A stretch of 64,000 nucleotides of DNA. Origin: DAOUMF01 sp034408935. GTDB taxonomy: Bacteria > Chloroflexota > Dehalococcoidia > SM23-28-2 > RBG-16-64-32. Both the position numbers and the translations under genes were made by a program. A model generated the notes under the pieces. It saw only the letters and a list, made by a program, of their open reading frames with translations. It did not search any database and was not told the DNA's origin. Location of the stretch: the NCBI GenBank assembly GCA_034408935.1, contig DAOUMV010000012.1, forward strand, positions 124,001 to 188,000, written 5' to 3'. Below are positions 1 to 8,866 of the stretch, piece after piece (position 1 is the stretch's first letter; every line of letters begins with the position of its first letter).

Positions 1-774
1 GTGGGTGATGTCATCGAAGCCCTCCAGTGGCTGGTCGACCGCAAGGACCGGTACGACGTAAGGGTAGTCAACATCTCCCTGAACTCCGCCATCGCTGACA
101 GCTACCTGAGAGACCCGCTTTCGGCAGCGGTGGAGCAAGCGTGGTTCCAGGGCATGGTGGTGGTGACGTCCGCGGGCAATCTGGGGGCAGGCTCGTTCGC
201 GGTGGACCACGCACCGGCCAACGACCCGTACGTGATAACCGCGGGTGCCTTTGATGACCGCGGAACGTCGGACCGCGCGGACGACGTGTTGGCCAACTGG
301 TCCAGTCGCGGCGTCACCGTGGACGGCTATGCCAAGCCTGAGGTCACGGCGCCGGGCGTCGACATCGTGTCCACCTCGGGCGGCAAGCGGTCATACCTGG
401 CGAAGGAGTCCCCGGAAAGCGTGGTGAACCGCCGCTACATGCGGCTGAGCGGCACCTCGGCGTCGGCGGCCATCGTCTCGGGCACGGTGGCGTTGATGCT
501 GGAGGAGGACCCGGCGCTGACCCCGGACGAGGTCAAGTTCCGGATGATGGCCACCGGAGCGGCTATAACCGGCTCCGACGCGCCTGGCATCGACGCCTTT
601 GAGGCCGCCTTCACCACAATAGATGGCGCGGCCAACGGCGATGCCTTGCCCAATGAGTTCATCGACCCGGAGACGGGCGAGATCATGGAGGACAGCATCC
701 TCTGGCGCCGCATCCTTTGGCGGAGAATCCTTTGGCGAAGGACCCTGGAGGATGCCATCCTTTGGCGCAGGTAG
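1..774 (+). CDS. Subtilisin-like serine protease (S8), C-terminal part
   Basis: The gene is cut by the window's left edge; the GTG at base 1 is probably an internal codon. The remaining 257 residues are the C-terminal half of a subtilase catalytic domain. They carry the oxyanion-hole Asn in VTSAGN (residues 55-60) and the nucleophile Ser in the GTSASAA motif (about residue 150). The catalytic Asp and His would lie upstream. After the domain comes a linker (GEIMED) and an unusual tail with the pentapeptide ILWRR four times. Actinobacterial and Chloroflexota subtilases often end in ILWG-type repeats, so the tail may be a related export or anchoring signal, but that is inference. The next gene starts 13 bases on, so an operon is plausible. 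Confidence 0.9.
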   Translation: MGDVIEALQWLVDRKDRYDVRVVNISLNSAIADSYLRDPLSAAVEQAWFQGMVVVTSAGNLGAGSFAVDHAPANDPYVITAGAFDDRGTSDRADDVLANWSSRGVTVDGYAKPEVTAPGVDIVSTSGGKRSYLAKESPESVVNRRYMRLSGTSASAAIVSGTVALMLEEDPALTPDEVKFRMMATGAAITGSDAPGIDAFEAAFTTIDGAANGDALPNEFIDPETGEIMEDSILWRRILWRRILWRRTLEDAILWRR

Positions 775-787
775 GTGACTCCATGGG

Positions 788-2689
788 GTGAGATGCCCTG
801 CATTACCTGAGCGAGCGGAGGAGGGCAGCGAACGGCCGATTGGCCTTGCGGATGATGAGGAGGAGACGAGGGCGCTGCCCTCCCTCGCCAGACTGTACCT
901 AGGGGCCGTCTACGCCTGTGCAATAGGCTTGGGGGGCCTTACCGTCTTCGCGGCGGGCGGTCGGCCCAGCGGGGAGGAGCTGGCCGCCTTCGCCGTGCTG
1001 ACCGCGCTGGCGGCGGCGGCCCAACTGTTCAGGGTGGACGCGCCCAGCCGACATTCCTACCACACGACGCCCGCGTTTCTGCTGGCAGCCACCCTCCTGC
1101 TGGAGCCGTCTCTCCTGGTGCCCCTGGGCCTGCTCATCTTGCTGCCCGAGTGGGTGCGTTACCGGTACCCGTGGTACATCCAGACTTTCAATATCGCTAC
1201 ATATCTGCTCAACATGCTGACCGCCTGGGCTGTGTTCCACCTGGCGGCCGGCGGTGCCGGTCTAGTAGTGAGCTGGCGGGTAGCCCTGGCGATTGGGCTG
1301 GCGGCGGTGACGTTCAGCCTGGCCAATCACCTGATGGTAGGCCTGGTGCTTCGGCTGGCGAGCGGCATCACCTTCCGAGAGTCGTGCGTCCTCGCCTGGG
1401 ACAGCCTCGAGACGGACATCACCCTCCTGCTCCTGGGCGCGGGGATGGCCGTGTTCTGGACCATCCACCCCTTCCTCCTGGCCCTGGGCGTGACGCCCCT
1501 GTTCCTCTTCTACCGCGCCCTGCACGTGCCGCAGCTCCAGGAGGAGGCCTACTTCGATGTGAAAACGGGACTGCTGACCGCGCGACGGTTCACTGAACTG
1601 CTGCGAGAGGAGGTCGCGAAGGCGGAACGGAGCGGCCAGCCTATGGCGGCCGTCATGGCGGACCTAGACCTGCTGAGGAACGTCAACAACGTCCACGGAC
1701 ACCTGGCGGGCGATCAGGCGCTCCAGGCCGCGGCGCAGGCCATCAAACGCTACCTGCGGCCCGGGGACATCGCCGGACGGCTGGGCGGCGAGGAGTTCGC
1801 CCTCCTGCTGCCTGGCACCGACCCTGACTCGGCCTTCGCCCTGGCGGAGCGCATCCGTGAGGAGCTGGAGGGGGTAGCGATCCCCCTGCCCGATGAGGAA
1901 GAGCCGTTGCGGGTAACGATGAGCCTGGGGGTAGCGACGTTCCCGGAGCCCTGTCCGGAGCCCAGGAAGCTACTGCGCCACGCCGATATGGCCGTCTACC
2001 GCAGCAAGCTGGCCGGGCGGAACCGCACCAGCGCCGCCATCCCCAGCCTGGATGAGGCAGGCAGCTCCGAGGCAAGCTACAGGGGCTCGCTGGATTCCCT
2101 TATGTTTGCCCTTGACGCCCGCGGCAGCGGGCTGGACGGCCGAACCTTGCGGGTGACGGCGCTGACCCTCGCGCTCGCGGCAGACCTTGGGATCGGCGAA
2201 GGATCGAGTGAGTGGAACGACCTTGAGCGGGCGAGCCTGCTGCACGACTTCGGTCAGTTCGCGATCCGGAGATCGATCCTCTACAAGAAGGGGAGCCTCA
2301 CGGAGGAGGAATGGCAGGAGATAAGGAAGCACCCGGACATCGGCTGGAGCATGCTGCGGCAGGTAGAGAGCCTGGAGGGTGCCGCAGAGATCGTGCGCGC
2401 CCATCACGAGCGCCACGATGGTAGCGGCTATCCAAGGGGACTCCGGGGCGACGAGATCCCGCGTGGCGCCCGCATCTTCGCCGTGGCCGATGCCTTCGAC
2501 GCCATCACATCGGACCGGCCCTACCGGGACGCCCACTCCCAAGCGGTGGCGGTTAAAGAGATCATGGCCAACAGCGGGACGCAGTTCCACCCGGAGGTGG
2601 TAGCGGCGCTCCTGCGGGTGCTGGGCTACGAGCCCCGCCAAAGGCGGGCCGCCAGCGGGGCCGGGGTCACGGCTGGTACGAATCGATGA
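788..2689 (+). CDS. Membrane-bound GGDEF and HD-GYP cyclic di-GMP protein
   Basis: This 633-residue protein has an N-terminal block of about six or seven hydrophobic segments (residues 35-245), a GGDEF domain (about 255-415) and an HD-GYP phosphodiesterase domain (about 425-620). The cyclase signature is GGEEF at about 333, preceded by an inhibitory I-site RPGD at the standard five-residue spacing, so feedback inhibition by c-di-GMP is expected. The phosphodiesterase has LLHDFGQ at about 485 and HDGSGYP at about 543. Both active sites look intact, so it could make and break c-di-GMP. GTG at 788 is the only usable start I see in frame, with AGGTGA upstream. Its 3' end overlaps the convergent acyl-CoA dehydrogenase gene by 23 bases. 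Confidence 0.93.
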   Translation: MRCPALPERAEEGSERPIGLADDEEETRALPSLARLYLGAVYACAIGLGGLTVFAAGGRPSGEELAAFAVLTALAAAAQLFRVDAPSRHSYHTTPAFLLAATLLLEPSLLVPLGLLILLPEWVRYRYPWYIQTFNIATYLLNMLTAWAVFHLAAGGAGLVVSWRVALAIGLAAVTFSLANHLMVGLVLRLASGITFRESCVLAWDSLETDITLLLLGAGMAVFWTIHPFLLALGVTPLFLFYRALHVPQLQEEAYFDVKTGLLTARRFTELLREEVAKAERSGQPMAAVMADLDLLRNVNNVHGHLAGDQALQAAAQAIKRYLRPGDIAGRLGGEEFALLLPGTDPDSAFALAERIREELEGVAIPLPDEEEPLRVTMSLGVATFPEPCPEPRKLLRHADMAVYRSKLAGRNRTSAAIPSLDEAGSSEASYRGSLDSLMFALDARGSGLDGRTLRVTALTLALAADLGIGEGSSEWNDLERASLLHDFGQFAIRRSILYKKGSLTEEEWQEIRKHPDIGWSMLRQVESLEGAAEIVRAHHERHDGSGYPRGLRGDEIPRGARIFAVADAFDAITSDRPYRDAHSQAVAVKEIMANSGTQFHPEVVAALLRVLGYEPRQRRAASGAGVTAGTNR

Positions 2690-3902
2690 TCTTGCGAGCC
2701 CCTGCCAGGGTGAGCACCTCGTTGGTGCCGTCCTCGATCATGGAGGCGCGAGCGTCGCGGAACAGTTTCTCGATGAGGAAGTCTTTAGCCAGACCGTAGC
2801 CCCCATGGAGCTGGATGGCGTCGCTGGACACCTCAAAGGCGGCCTGGGTGCAGTACACCTTGGCGGCGATGGAGTATTGAGTGGCTGGAGGTATCGTGGT
2901 GGCGTTGTAGGTCATGGCGCCGCGGGATAGGGCGCGGGCGCTCTCTACCTTGATGAACATATCGAAGAGCTGCTTCTGGACGAGCTGGTGCTCGCAGATG
3001 GGCTTGCCCCCCTGGACCCGCTCCCTGCAGTAGGTGAGAGCCTCTTCGAAAGCGGCGCGGGCGACGCCGGTGAAGATGGCCGACATGCCAGCGTTGGCTG
3101 TGGCGAGGATGCCATCGATGATGAAGGGATAGGCGACCGGCTGGACCACCATACAATGCTTGGGCAGGCGGACGTTGTCGAAGTAGATCTCTCCCTGGTT
3201 GAGGGCGCGCTGGCCCAGCTTGTTGAGGGGCTTGCCCCTGGAGACACCGGGCAGGTCGAGGGGGATGATGGCCACTCCACCGCCGGCCACCCCCTCGCCG
3301 GGGTCGACGGAGAGGAAGGCGCAAGCGTGGGTGGCGATGGTGCCGTTGGAGACCCAGGCGGCCTTCTGGCCGTTGATCACGTACTCGTCGCCGTCCAAAC
3401 GGGCGGTACAGTCGAAGGACACGTCGAGGTCGCCGAACTCCTTCGAGCCGACGAGAAGGGAGTCGGAACCGTGCTGGGGCTCGGTGATGGCCCAGCAGCC
3501 GATGTACTTGGCCTCGGTGTCCTTGCAGAAGGGAGCAACCACCTCCTGCATCAGCTCTTCGCTGCCGCTCCTTGAGGCGAATGTGAAGGGGAAGGGGCTG
3601 ACACCCAAGGCGATGGCGAAGTCGGCGCTGCCCCAGCCCATCTCCTCGGTGCGAATTTGGCTGGAGAGGGGCGAGAGCTCCACGCCGCCGAACTGCTCCG
3701 GCATGCCAGCAAGGTGGTGGCCCTGCTGATAGGCCATGCGGAAGACCTCCCACATGGGGGAGCCATCGGCGATGACCTCGTCGGGGGAGAGCTTGTCCAG
3801 TTCGATGCTGGCGGGGCGCAGCACCTCTGCCGCGAATCTGTGGGTCTCCTCCTTTATGCTTTTCTGCTCGTCAGTGAGCTCCTTGTTGAGGTCAAGGTAC
3901 AT
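2667..3902 (-). CDS. Acyl-CoA dehydrogenase family protein
   Basis: This 411-residue flavoprotein has the usual alpha/beta/alpha architecture. The FAD-contact segment is CWAITEPQHGSDS, followed by VSNGT, and the C-terminal helical part contains QLHGGYGLAKDF and EDGTNEVL. An ATG at 3902 is preceded by GGAGGAG. The residue normally occupied by the catalytic Glu (E in EGTNE) is Asp here, since the motif reads IEDGTNEV. Family knowledge predicts alpha,beta-dehydrogenation of an acyl-CoA in the cytoplasm; the substrate is unknown. It lies 60 bases downstream of the molybdenum enzyme on the same strand, so the two may be co-transcribed and act in one degradation route. Confidence 0.9.
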   Translation of the reverse strand: MYLDLNKELTDEQKSIKEETHRFAAEVLRPASIELDKLSPDEVIADGSPMWEVFRMAYQQGHHLAGMPEQFGGVELSPLSSQIRTEEMGWGSADFAIALGVSPFPFTFASRSGSEELMQEVVAPFCKDTEAKYIGCWAITEPQHGSDSLLVGSKEFGDLDVSFDCTARLDGDEYVINGQKAAWVSNGTIATHACAFLSVDPGEGVAGGGVAIIPLDLPGVSRGKPLNKLGQRALNQGEIYFDNVRLPKHCMVVQPVAYPFIIDGILATANAGMSAIFTGVARAAFEEALTYCRERVQGGKPICEHQLVQKQLFDMFIKVESARALSRGAMTYNATTIPPATQYSIAAKVYCTQAAFEVSSDAIQLHGGYGLAKDFLIEKLFRDARASMIEDGTNEVLTLAGARKIIDSYQP

Positions 3903-3962
3903 GAGGGTGCTCCTCCTCTCTAGGACACAGACGGCTTCGCGGGGTTTCGTCTTTCATAGCGC

Positions 3963-6794
3963 TTAGTCGAGTTTGGCCACGGCAACCCGGATGCCGCGGT
4001 CGAAGGGGACGGGCTGCCACTGCAGGGGCCAGTACTTCAGATGGCCGTAGCCGCCGGCGAAGTGCAGCCACTTCACCATCCCCGTCTCCACGTCGGAGGC
4101 CCCCTTCCAGGTCCGGTACTGGTACGGCTCCCAACCGTTGTAGGAGACCACCTGCCCGGGTTGTACTGAAGGCGATAGCTTGACGGGAGTGATGAACACG
4201 CCCATGTCGTTGTAGACTTGCACCTCCTCCTCATCCTCGATGCCCAGACGGAGGGCGTCGTCGTCGTTCATCACGATGTGGGGCGCCCCACGGTGGGTCT
4301 CCTGTATCACCTTGTTGACGATGTTCATGGAGTGGATGCTCCAACGGTTGTGGCCGCTGGTCATGTGGAAGGGGTAGTCGCCGCCCTGGGGCGGGTTCTC
4401 CTTGTGGCAGGGGAACTCCTCCCCCGCCTCCAGGAACCACTCGTGATCGAGGTAGAACTGGGCGCGGCGGGTATGCGTGGGGTAGGGGACCTTCTTCTCC
4501 GTGTGCCAGCGGAAAGCCGAGTGGGTCTCGTCCGGCTTGATGTCCGACGCCTGGCTGTAGGCCATGGCGCCGATGCCCCAGTTCTGGAACCGAACGTAAC
4601 CCTTCTCGCGCAGGGTGTCCAGGGTGACTCCCTTGGGGAAGTTGCCTGCCTCCACGCTGTCCTGCACCCACTCGCGGGCGATCTTCTCAGCATCCCGGAA
4701 GGCGCCGCCGATCGTGTACTGGTCCACCAGATTGTCGAGATGCCGCACCGTCCCTTGCGCATCTCGAGACTGCGTGATGCCCCGCGCCTTGGCCCGCTCC
4801 TCGATCTTCTCCGTTAGCATCAGGGCGATGTCCGTCTCAGGCTTGGTGTCGGGTGGCGGCTCCACCGCCTTGTCGGAGTAGGTGAGGTTCATCAGGTGAG
4901 GGACGGGGAACATGAAAGCGACCTTCTCGTAGTGGTGGGCGACCGGCAGGAAGTAGTCGGAGAACAGCCCTGTGGTGTTCATGCGCCAGTCCACGGTGAC
5001 GATGCACTTGAGCTTGGGCCAGAAGTTGGGCAGGAGTTGGTTCTGGCCGCCGCGGGTGCGCCGCAGGGTGTTGCCGCCGATCTCGAAGTAGACACGAGGG
5101 GGCTTGTCGGGCCCGGGCCGCTCCATGCCCTGCCACCAGCCCTTCTCGCGCGACTCCTCGAAGTACTCGTCGAAGGGCCGCTGCATGGTGGGGTCGTTCC
5201 ACTCCCGGCGGTTCCAGTTGTCGCTGTAGCCGCAGTGGTAGTACCAGAGGTAGGCCGGGGGCACCATCCCCTGCTGCGGTGACATGCGGGCCAGCATCTC
5301 GATGTGGGCCATCTCCTCCGTGCGGGTGGGATCCTCGCTCTTCATGGCCTCGATGAGGGCATCTCGCATGTTGAGGATACGGCGGGTCTCCTCCACCCCC
5401 TCCTTCTGCTTGGCGGCGTAGATGAAGGGGCCATCGAAGCCGCTGACCGACCACTCCACCGGCCCCGTCCCCTTGCGGCCCCAGTTGCCCGTCAGCCCCA
5501 GCACCAGCAGGTACGCCCGCACCATCAGATCACAGTGGTAATACTTGAAGGAGGTGCCGCCGCACCAGATGGCGCTGCGCTTGGAGGCGACCTTGCGGGC
5601 CAGCATCCGGATCACCTCCGGGCTCACCCCGCACATCTCCGACGCCTTCTCCGGCGTGTACTCAGCCAGCCGCTCCTTCAACAGCTCCATCGCCGGCACC
5701 ACCTCCACCCGGCGGCCGTTCTTCAGCTTGACCGAGTAGGCTCCCTGACCGGCCTTGATCTCGAGCACCGGCTCCAGCTTGCCCAGGGCCAGCGTCTCCA
5801 ACGGCGCCGGGGCCAGCCGGTCCGCCGCCCCGTCCCAGCAGTAGAACTGGTCGTCACGGCCGTCGTCCTCCAGATCGGACTGCCTGAGGAAGCGACGGTT
5901 ATCCAGCCGCACCAACAGCGGCAGGTCCGTCTGGTCACTGACGAAGTCTCGCTTGTAAATCCCCTCCTCGATGATCACCTGAGCCATGCCCAGGGCCAGG
6001 GCGGCGTCGGTGGCGCCCTTGATGGGCACGTAGTAGTCGGCGTGGATGTGAGAGGGGCTGCAGTCCGGAGCCACGAGCGCCACCTCGGCGCCGTTGTAGC
6101 GCGCCTCGGCCGCGAAGTGGTAGCCGCCGATCATGGTGTAGATGGGATTGGCGTGGGTGTACATGACGAACTCGGTGTGGAAGAGATCATCGAAGCTGCT
6201 GGCCGGGTCGAACTTGCCGAAGGTGAGGTAGAGGCCCGGCGAAAAGTCGTTGATCACGGCGTTCACATCAAGTCGGAGCGCACCTATGAGCTGCCCGATG
6301 CGCTGGAAGGGGAACCCGGACAACATGCCTCCCTGCCCCGGGGTCCCTTCCTCAATTATCGCCTCCGGACCCACCTCCTCGATGGCGTCCAGGATGTGGT
6401 CGGCGATCTCGGTCAGGGCTTGGTCCCAGGAGACCTGCTCCCACTTCCCCTCACCCCGCTTGCCGGCCCGCTTCAGGGGATGCAGCACTCGCTCCGGCGA
6501 GTAGAGCATGCGGCTCCAGGCCGCACCCTTCTGGCAGCCCATGGGGTTCAAATCCGGGACGCCCTTCTCGATGATGGGGAAGGTGCCGGCCTGCTCCTCG
6601 TAGAGGATTACGCCGTCCTTCACGTAGACGCGGTACGGACAGTTGCCGGGGTAGCAGTCCACGCAGTGGGTGGCAACAAAGGACTTGTCCCAGCGCCAGC
6701 GTTGGCGGTAGAGGTCCTCTGTTCCCTTGTATTTACCACCGGCGGGCCCTTCGCCTTTCTGGAGGGCTTCGAGGGAGAGCGAGGCTGTGAACAT
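3963..6794 (-). CDS. Molybdopterin oxidoreductase, type II DMSO reductase family-like catalytic subunit
   Basis: This 943-residue protein binds bis-MGD molybdenum and one [4Fe-4S] cluster. The N-terminal cluster site is His43, Cys47, Cys52 and Cys87 (H-x3-C-x4-C, then MGCQKG). An Asp at about residue 183 in VINDFSPG aligns with the Mo-ligating Asp of type II enzymes such as nitrate reductase alpha and ethylbenzene dehydrogenase alpha. The C-terminal part has TSGHNRWSIHSMN, typical of the molybdopterin-binding domain. I chose ATG at 6794 because AGGAGGAAG lies just upstream; a longer reading frame would include that ribosome site in the coding region. There is no twin-arginine signal, so it is probably cytoplasmic. 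No iron-sulfur beta or heme gamma subunit is adjacent. The substrate cannot be deduced. Confidence 0.9.
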   Translation of the reverse strand: MFTASLSLEALQKGEGPAGGKYKGTEDLYRQRWRWDKSFVATHCVDCYPGNCPYRVYVKDGVILYEEQAGTFPIIEKGVPDLNPMGCQKGAAWSRMLYSPERVLHPLKRAGKRGEGKWEQVSWDQALTEIADHILDAIEEVGPEAIIEEGTPGQGGMLSGFPFQRIGQLIGALRLDVNAVINDFSPGLYLTFGKFDPASSFDDLFHTEFVMYTHANPIYTMIGGYHFAAEARYNGAEVALVAPDCSPSHIHADYYVPIKGATDAALALGMAQVIIEEGIYKRDFVSDQTDLPLLVRLDNRRFLRQSDLEDDGRDDQFYCWDGAADRLAPAPLETLALGKLEPVLEIKAGQGAYSVKLKNGRRVEVVPAMELLKERLAEYTPEKASEMCGVSPEVIRMLARKVASKRSAIWCGGTSFKYYHCDLMVRAYLLVLGLTGNWGRKGTGPVEWSVSGFDGPFIYAAKQKEGVEETRRILNMRDALIEAMKSEDPTRTEEMAHIEMLARMSPQQGMVPPAYLWYYHCGYSDNWNRREWNDPTMQRPFDEYFEESREKGWWQGMERPGPDKPPRVYFEIGGNTLRRTRGGQNQLLPNFWPKLKCIVTVDWRMNTTGLFSDYFLPVAHHYEKVAFMFPVPHLMNLTYSDKAVEPPPDTKPETDIALMLTEKIEERAKARGITQSRDAQGTVRHLDNLVDQYTIGGAFRDAEKIAREWVQDSVEAGNFPKGVTLDTLREKGYVRFQNWGIGAMAYSQASDIKPDETHSAFRWHTEKKVPYPTHTRRAQFYLDHEWFLEAGEEFPCHKENPPQGGDYPFHMTSGHNRWSIHSMNIVNKVIQETHRGAPHIVMNDDDALRLGIEDEEEVQVYNDMGVFITPVKLSPSVQPGQVVSYNGWEPYQYRTWKGASDVETGMVKWLHFAGGYGHLKYWPLQWQPVPFDRGIRVAVAKLD

Positions 6795-6970
6795 GAAATA
6801 TCTTCCTCCTTGGTCCAAGACCAGGCGACGACCTAATTCTGTACGGAAGAGGCGCCGCTGTCAGTCGGGCAGGGGCAGTGTTTGGGTGTGGGGCAAAGCC
6901 CTACGGTGCCGCCTTGGGCCCGAGACGCCTCACGCGGCGCAGCGGCTATCTACTGAACGTTAGGGAGAAG

Positions 6971-7615
6971 TCAGAGGTGCCGGCCGAAACGGTGGCAGGC
7001 CAGGATGACCGGCAACAGCAAGACTATCCCCCAAGCGTACCCGCCGAGGACGTCGCTGGGCCAGTGGACGCCTAGCCACACGTTGGCAGGCCCGGTGAGG
7101 ACGAGGACGGCCCAGGAGAGAACCGCCAGGGCAGCGCGAGCCGGGGTGGCAAGAGGGAGAACGGCGGCCAGGTAGGCCAGGAAGCCGTAATAGTACGTGG
7201 AGCTCATCACGTGGCCGGAAGGGAAGCTGGGACTGTTGAAGGAGCTCCGCAGCTCCACTATGCCCTCCGTCGCCTCGGTGGGCCGGGGCCGGTCCACCAT
7301 CTCCTTGATGCCGAACTGAAGCAGGGGTAGGATGATAAGACCTGCGGTGAGGATAAGGGCTTCCCGCCGGAACCCGCGCAGCCAGAGGAGCAAAGCCAGC
7401 GCGCCGCCGCCCGCCAGCATGAGCTGGGTGAATGTTATGGAGCGGACGGCGTCGGCCAGGGTCTGGCCGGGGAAGGCAAGCCCCTGGCCCCAGGAGGCGA
7501 TGCGGGTATCAGCGGGGAGGGTGTCGTGGACGGTGGCGAGGACCGAGAGGGTGATGGACAGACTCAACAGAACGAGCCAGAGGAGGACGGCGGAGGCGGT
7601 CAGCCGGGTGGACAT
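6971..7615 (-). CDS. PAP2 family lipid phosphatase, membrane protein
   Basis: This 214-residue protein has about six hydrophobic segments and the PAP2 motifs: KEMVDRPRPT (motif 1), PSFPSGH (motif 2) and WLGVHWPSD (motif 3). In motif 3 the family consensus is S-R-x5-H-x3-D; here the Arg is replaced by Asn (GPANVWLGVHWPSD). That Arg normally helps bind the phosphoryl group, so activity may be reduced or changed. I start at ATG 7615, not the TTG nine bases upstream, because that TTG overlaps a TATAAT element. Known relatives dephosphorylate undecaprenyl pyrophosphate or phosphatidate on the outer face of the membrane. It is divergent from the trehalose synthase-like gene. Confidence 0.88.
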   Translation of the reverse strand: MSTRLTASAVLLWLVLLSLSITLSVLATVHDTLPADTRIASWGQGLAFPGQTLADAVRSITFTQLMLAGGGALALLLWLRGFRREALILTAGLIILPLLQFGIKEMVDRPRPTEATEGIVELRSSFNSPSFPSGHVMSSTYYYGFLAYLAAVLPLATPARAALAVLSWAVLVLTGPANVWLGVHWPSDVLGGYAWGIVLLLPVILACHRFGRHL

Positions 7616-7623
7616 CGCAGCCA

Positions 7624-7653
7624 ATTATAGGTAGTCGTGCTGCAACTGGTCGA
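7624..7653 (-). promoter_or_regulatory. Promoter of the PAP2 gene, near-leaderless
   Basis: Reading the minus strand, TCGACC (7653-7648) is followed by an 18-base spacer and a perfect TATAAT (7629-7624). Only 8 bases separate TATAAT from the ATG at 7615, so the transcript would have almost no leader. The element lies in the 21-base gap between two divergent genes. Confidence 0.55.
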
Positions 7654-8866
7654 TGTCGGCGTCCAGAATCCGGATGCCTATGAGGAATTCGTAGGCCACG
7701 GGGTGATGGACGAGCTGAGGGAGCTGGCTGAGGGGCTTCGGGGTCGGCGAATCCTGCACTTGAACAGCACCGGGTATGGTGGCGGTGTCTCTGAGTTGCT
7801 GCGATCGATAACGCCTCTCTACGTGGGGCTCGGGATGGACGTGGAGTGGCGGGTGATCACGGGGGATGAGAGGTACTTCGGCGTGAGCAAGGCGTTCCAC
7901 AACGCATTGCAGGGCGCCGACTACCGCCTCTCGGCGGAGGACCGGGAGATCTTCGAGACGTACGGCGAGCGCAACGCCTCGCTCTTGGAGAGCAGATACG
8001 ATTTCGTGATCGCCCACGATCCGCAGACTCTGGCCATGCGCCGTTTCCATGGCCGGGACGGAGCGATGTGGGTGTGGCGCTGCCACATCGACACCTCGGA
8101 GCCGGAGCCGGGGCTGCTCGGCTACCTAACGCCGTTCATGCGGGATTATGACGCTCTGGTGTTCACGATGGAGGACTTCGTACCCAAGGCCCTGGACCAC
8201 CCGCGGGTGACAGTGATGGCGCCGGGCATCGATCCCCTCAGCCCTAAGAACATACCGGTGTCCGAGAGGATGTGCCACCAGATCGCCCGCTGGATTGGAG
8301 TGGACCTTGAGCGGCCCGTCTTGACCCAGGTCTCGCGGTTTGATCCCTGGAAGGATCCGGAGGGGGTCATACGGGTGTATCGCCGGGTGCGGGAGGAGAT
8401 GCCCGGGCTGCAATTGGCCCTGCTCGGCTCCCTGGCGCAGGACGATCCGGAGGGCTGGGGCATATACCAGAGGATCCGCGAACAGACGCAAGGAGACCTC
8501 GATATCCACGTGGCGACGAACCTGACAGGGGTCAGCAACGTGGAGGTGAACGCCTTCCAGCGGCACTCCGATGTGGTGATCCAGAAGTCGATCCGGGAGG
8601 GGTTCGGGCTGGTAGTCTCGGAGACGCTGTGGAAGGGCACACCGATGGTAGCGGGGCCAGCCGGGGGCATACCCCTACAGATGGAGGACGGTGTAGGCGG
8701 CTTCCTAGCCGAGGATGACGACGAGTTCGTGGAGCGGGTGCTCTACCTGCTGCGTACGCCCGGGGAGGCCGCTCGGATGGGAGCAGCCGGGCGCGAGCGA
8801 GTGCGGGAGGGCTTCCTCATCGCTCGCCTGATGCGGGACGAGATGCGGCTGCTGTCCTCCCTCTAG
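7637..8866 (+). CDS. treT: Trehalose synthase (TreT)-like GT4 glycosyltransferase
   Basis: This 409-residue protein is a GT-B fold retaining glycosyltransferase. Its N-terminus (LHLNSTGYGGGVSELL, about residues 35-50) matches the glycine-rich opening of the TreT family, which forms trehalose from an NDP-glucose and glucose. The donor-binding C-terminal half shows SRFDPWKDPEGV, then KSIREGFGLVVSETLWKG with the E-x7-E arrangement of GT4 enzymes. The GTG at 7637 fits the usual TreT N-terminus. A role in compatible-solute synthesis is inferred from family knowledge. The last 4 bases overlap the convergent dehydrogenase gene. Confidence 0.85.
   Translation: MLQLVDVGVQNPDAYEEFVGHGVMDELRELAEGLRGRRILHLNSTGYGGGVSELLRSITPLYVGLGMDVEWRVITGDERYFGVSKAFHNALQGADYRLSAEDREIFETYGERNASLLESRYDFVIAHDPQTLAMRRFHGRDGAMWVWRCHIDTSEPEPGLLGYLTPFMRDYDALVFTMEDFVPKALDHPRVTVMAPGIDPLSPKNIPVSERMCHQIARWIGVDLERPVLTQVSRFDPWKDPEGVIRVYRRVREEMPGLQLALLGSLAQDDPEGWGIYQRIREQTQGDLDIHVATNLTGVSNVEVNAFQRHSDVVIQKSIREGFGLVVSETLWKGTPMVAGPAGGIPLQMEDGVGGFLAEDDDEFVERVLYLLRTPGEAARMGAAGRERVREGFLIARLMRDEMRLLSSL

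Noticed and set aside
6540..6560. GGTTCAAATCC, reminiscent of a tRNA T-loop
   Set aside because: It lies inside the coding region of the molybdenum oxidoreductase and no cloverleaf can be built around it.
5304..6836. Long open frame (510 codons) on the plus strand across the molybdenum oxidoreductase
   Set aside because: It is antisense to a gene with complete motifs, and its product is rich in Leu/Gly/Val/Arg without any domain, as expected from GC-rich shadow frames.
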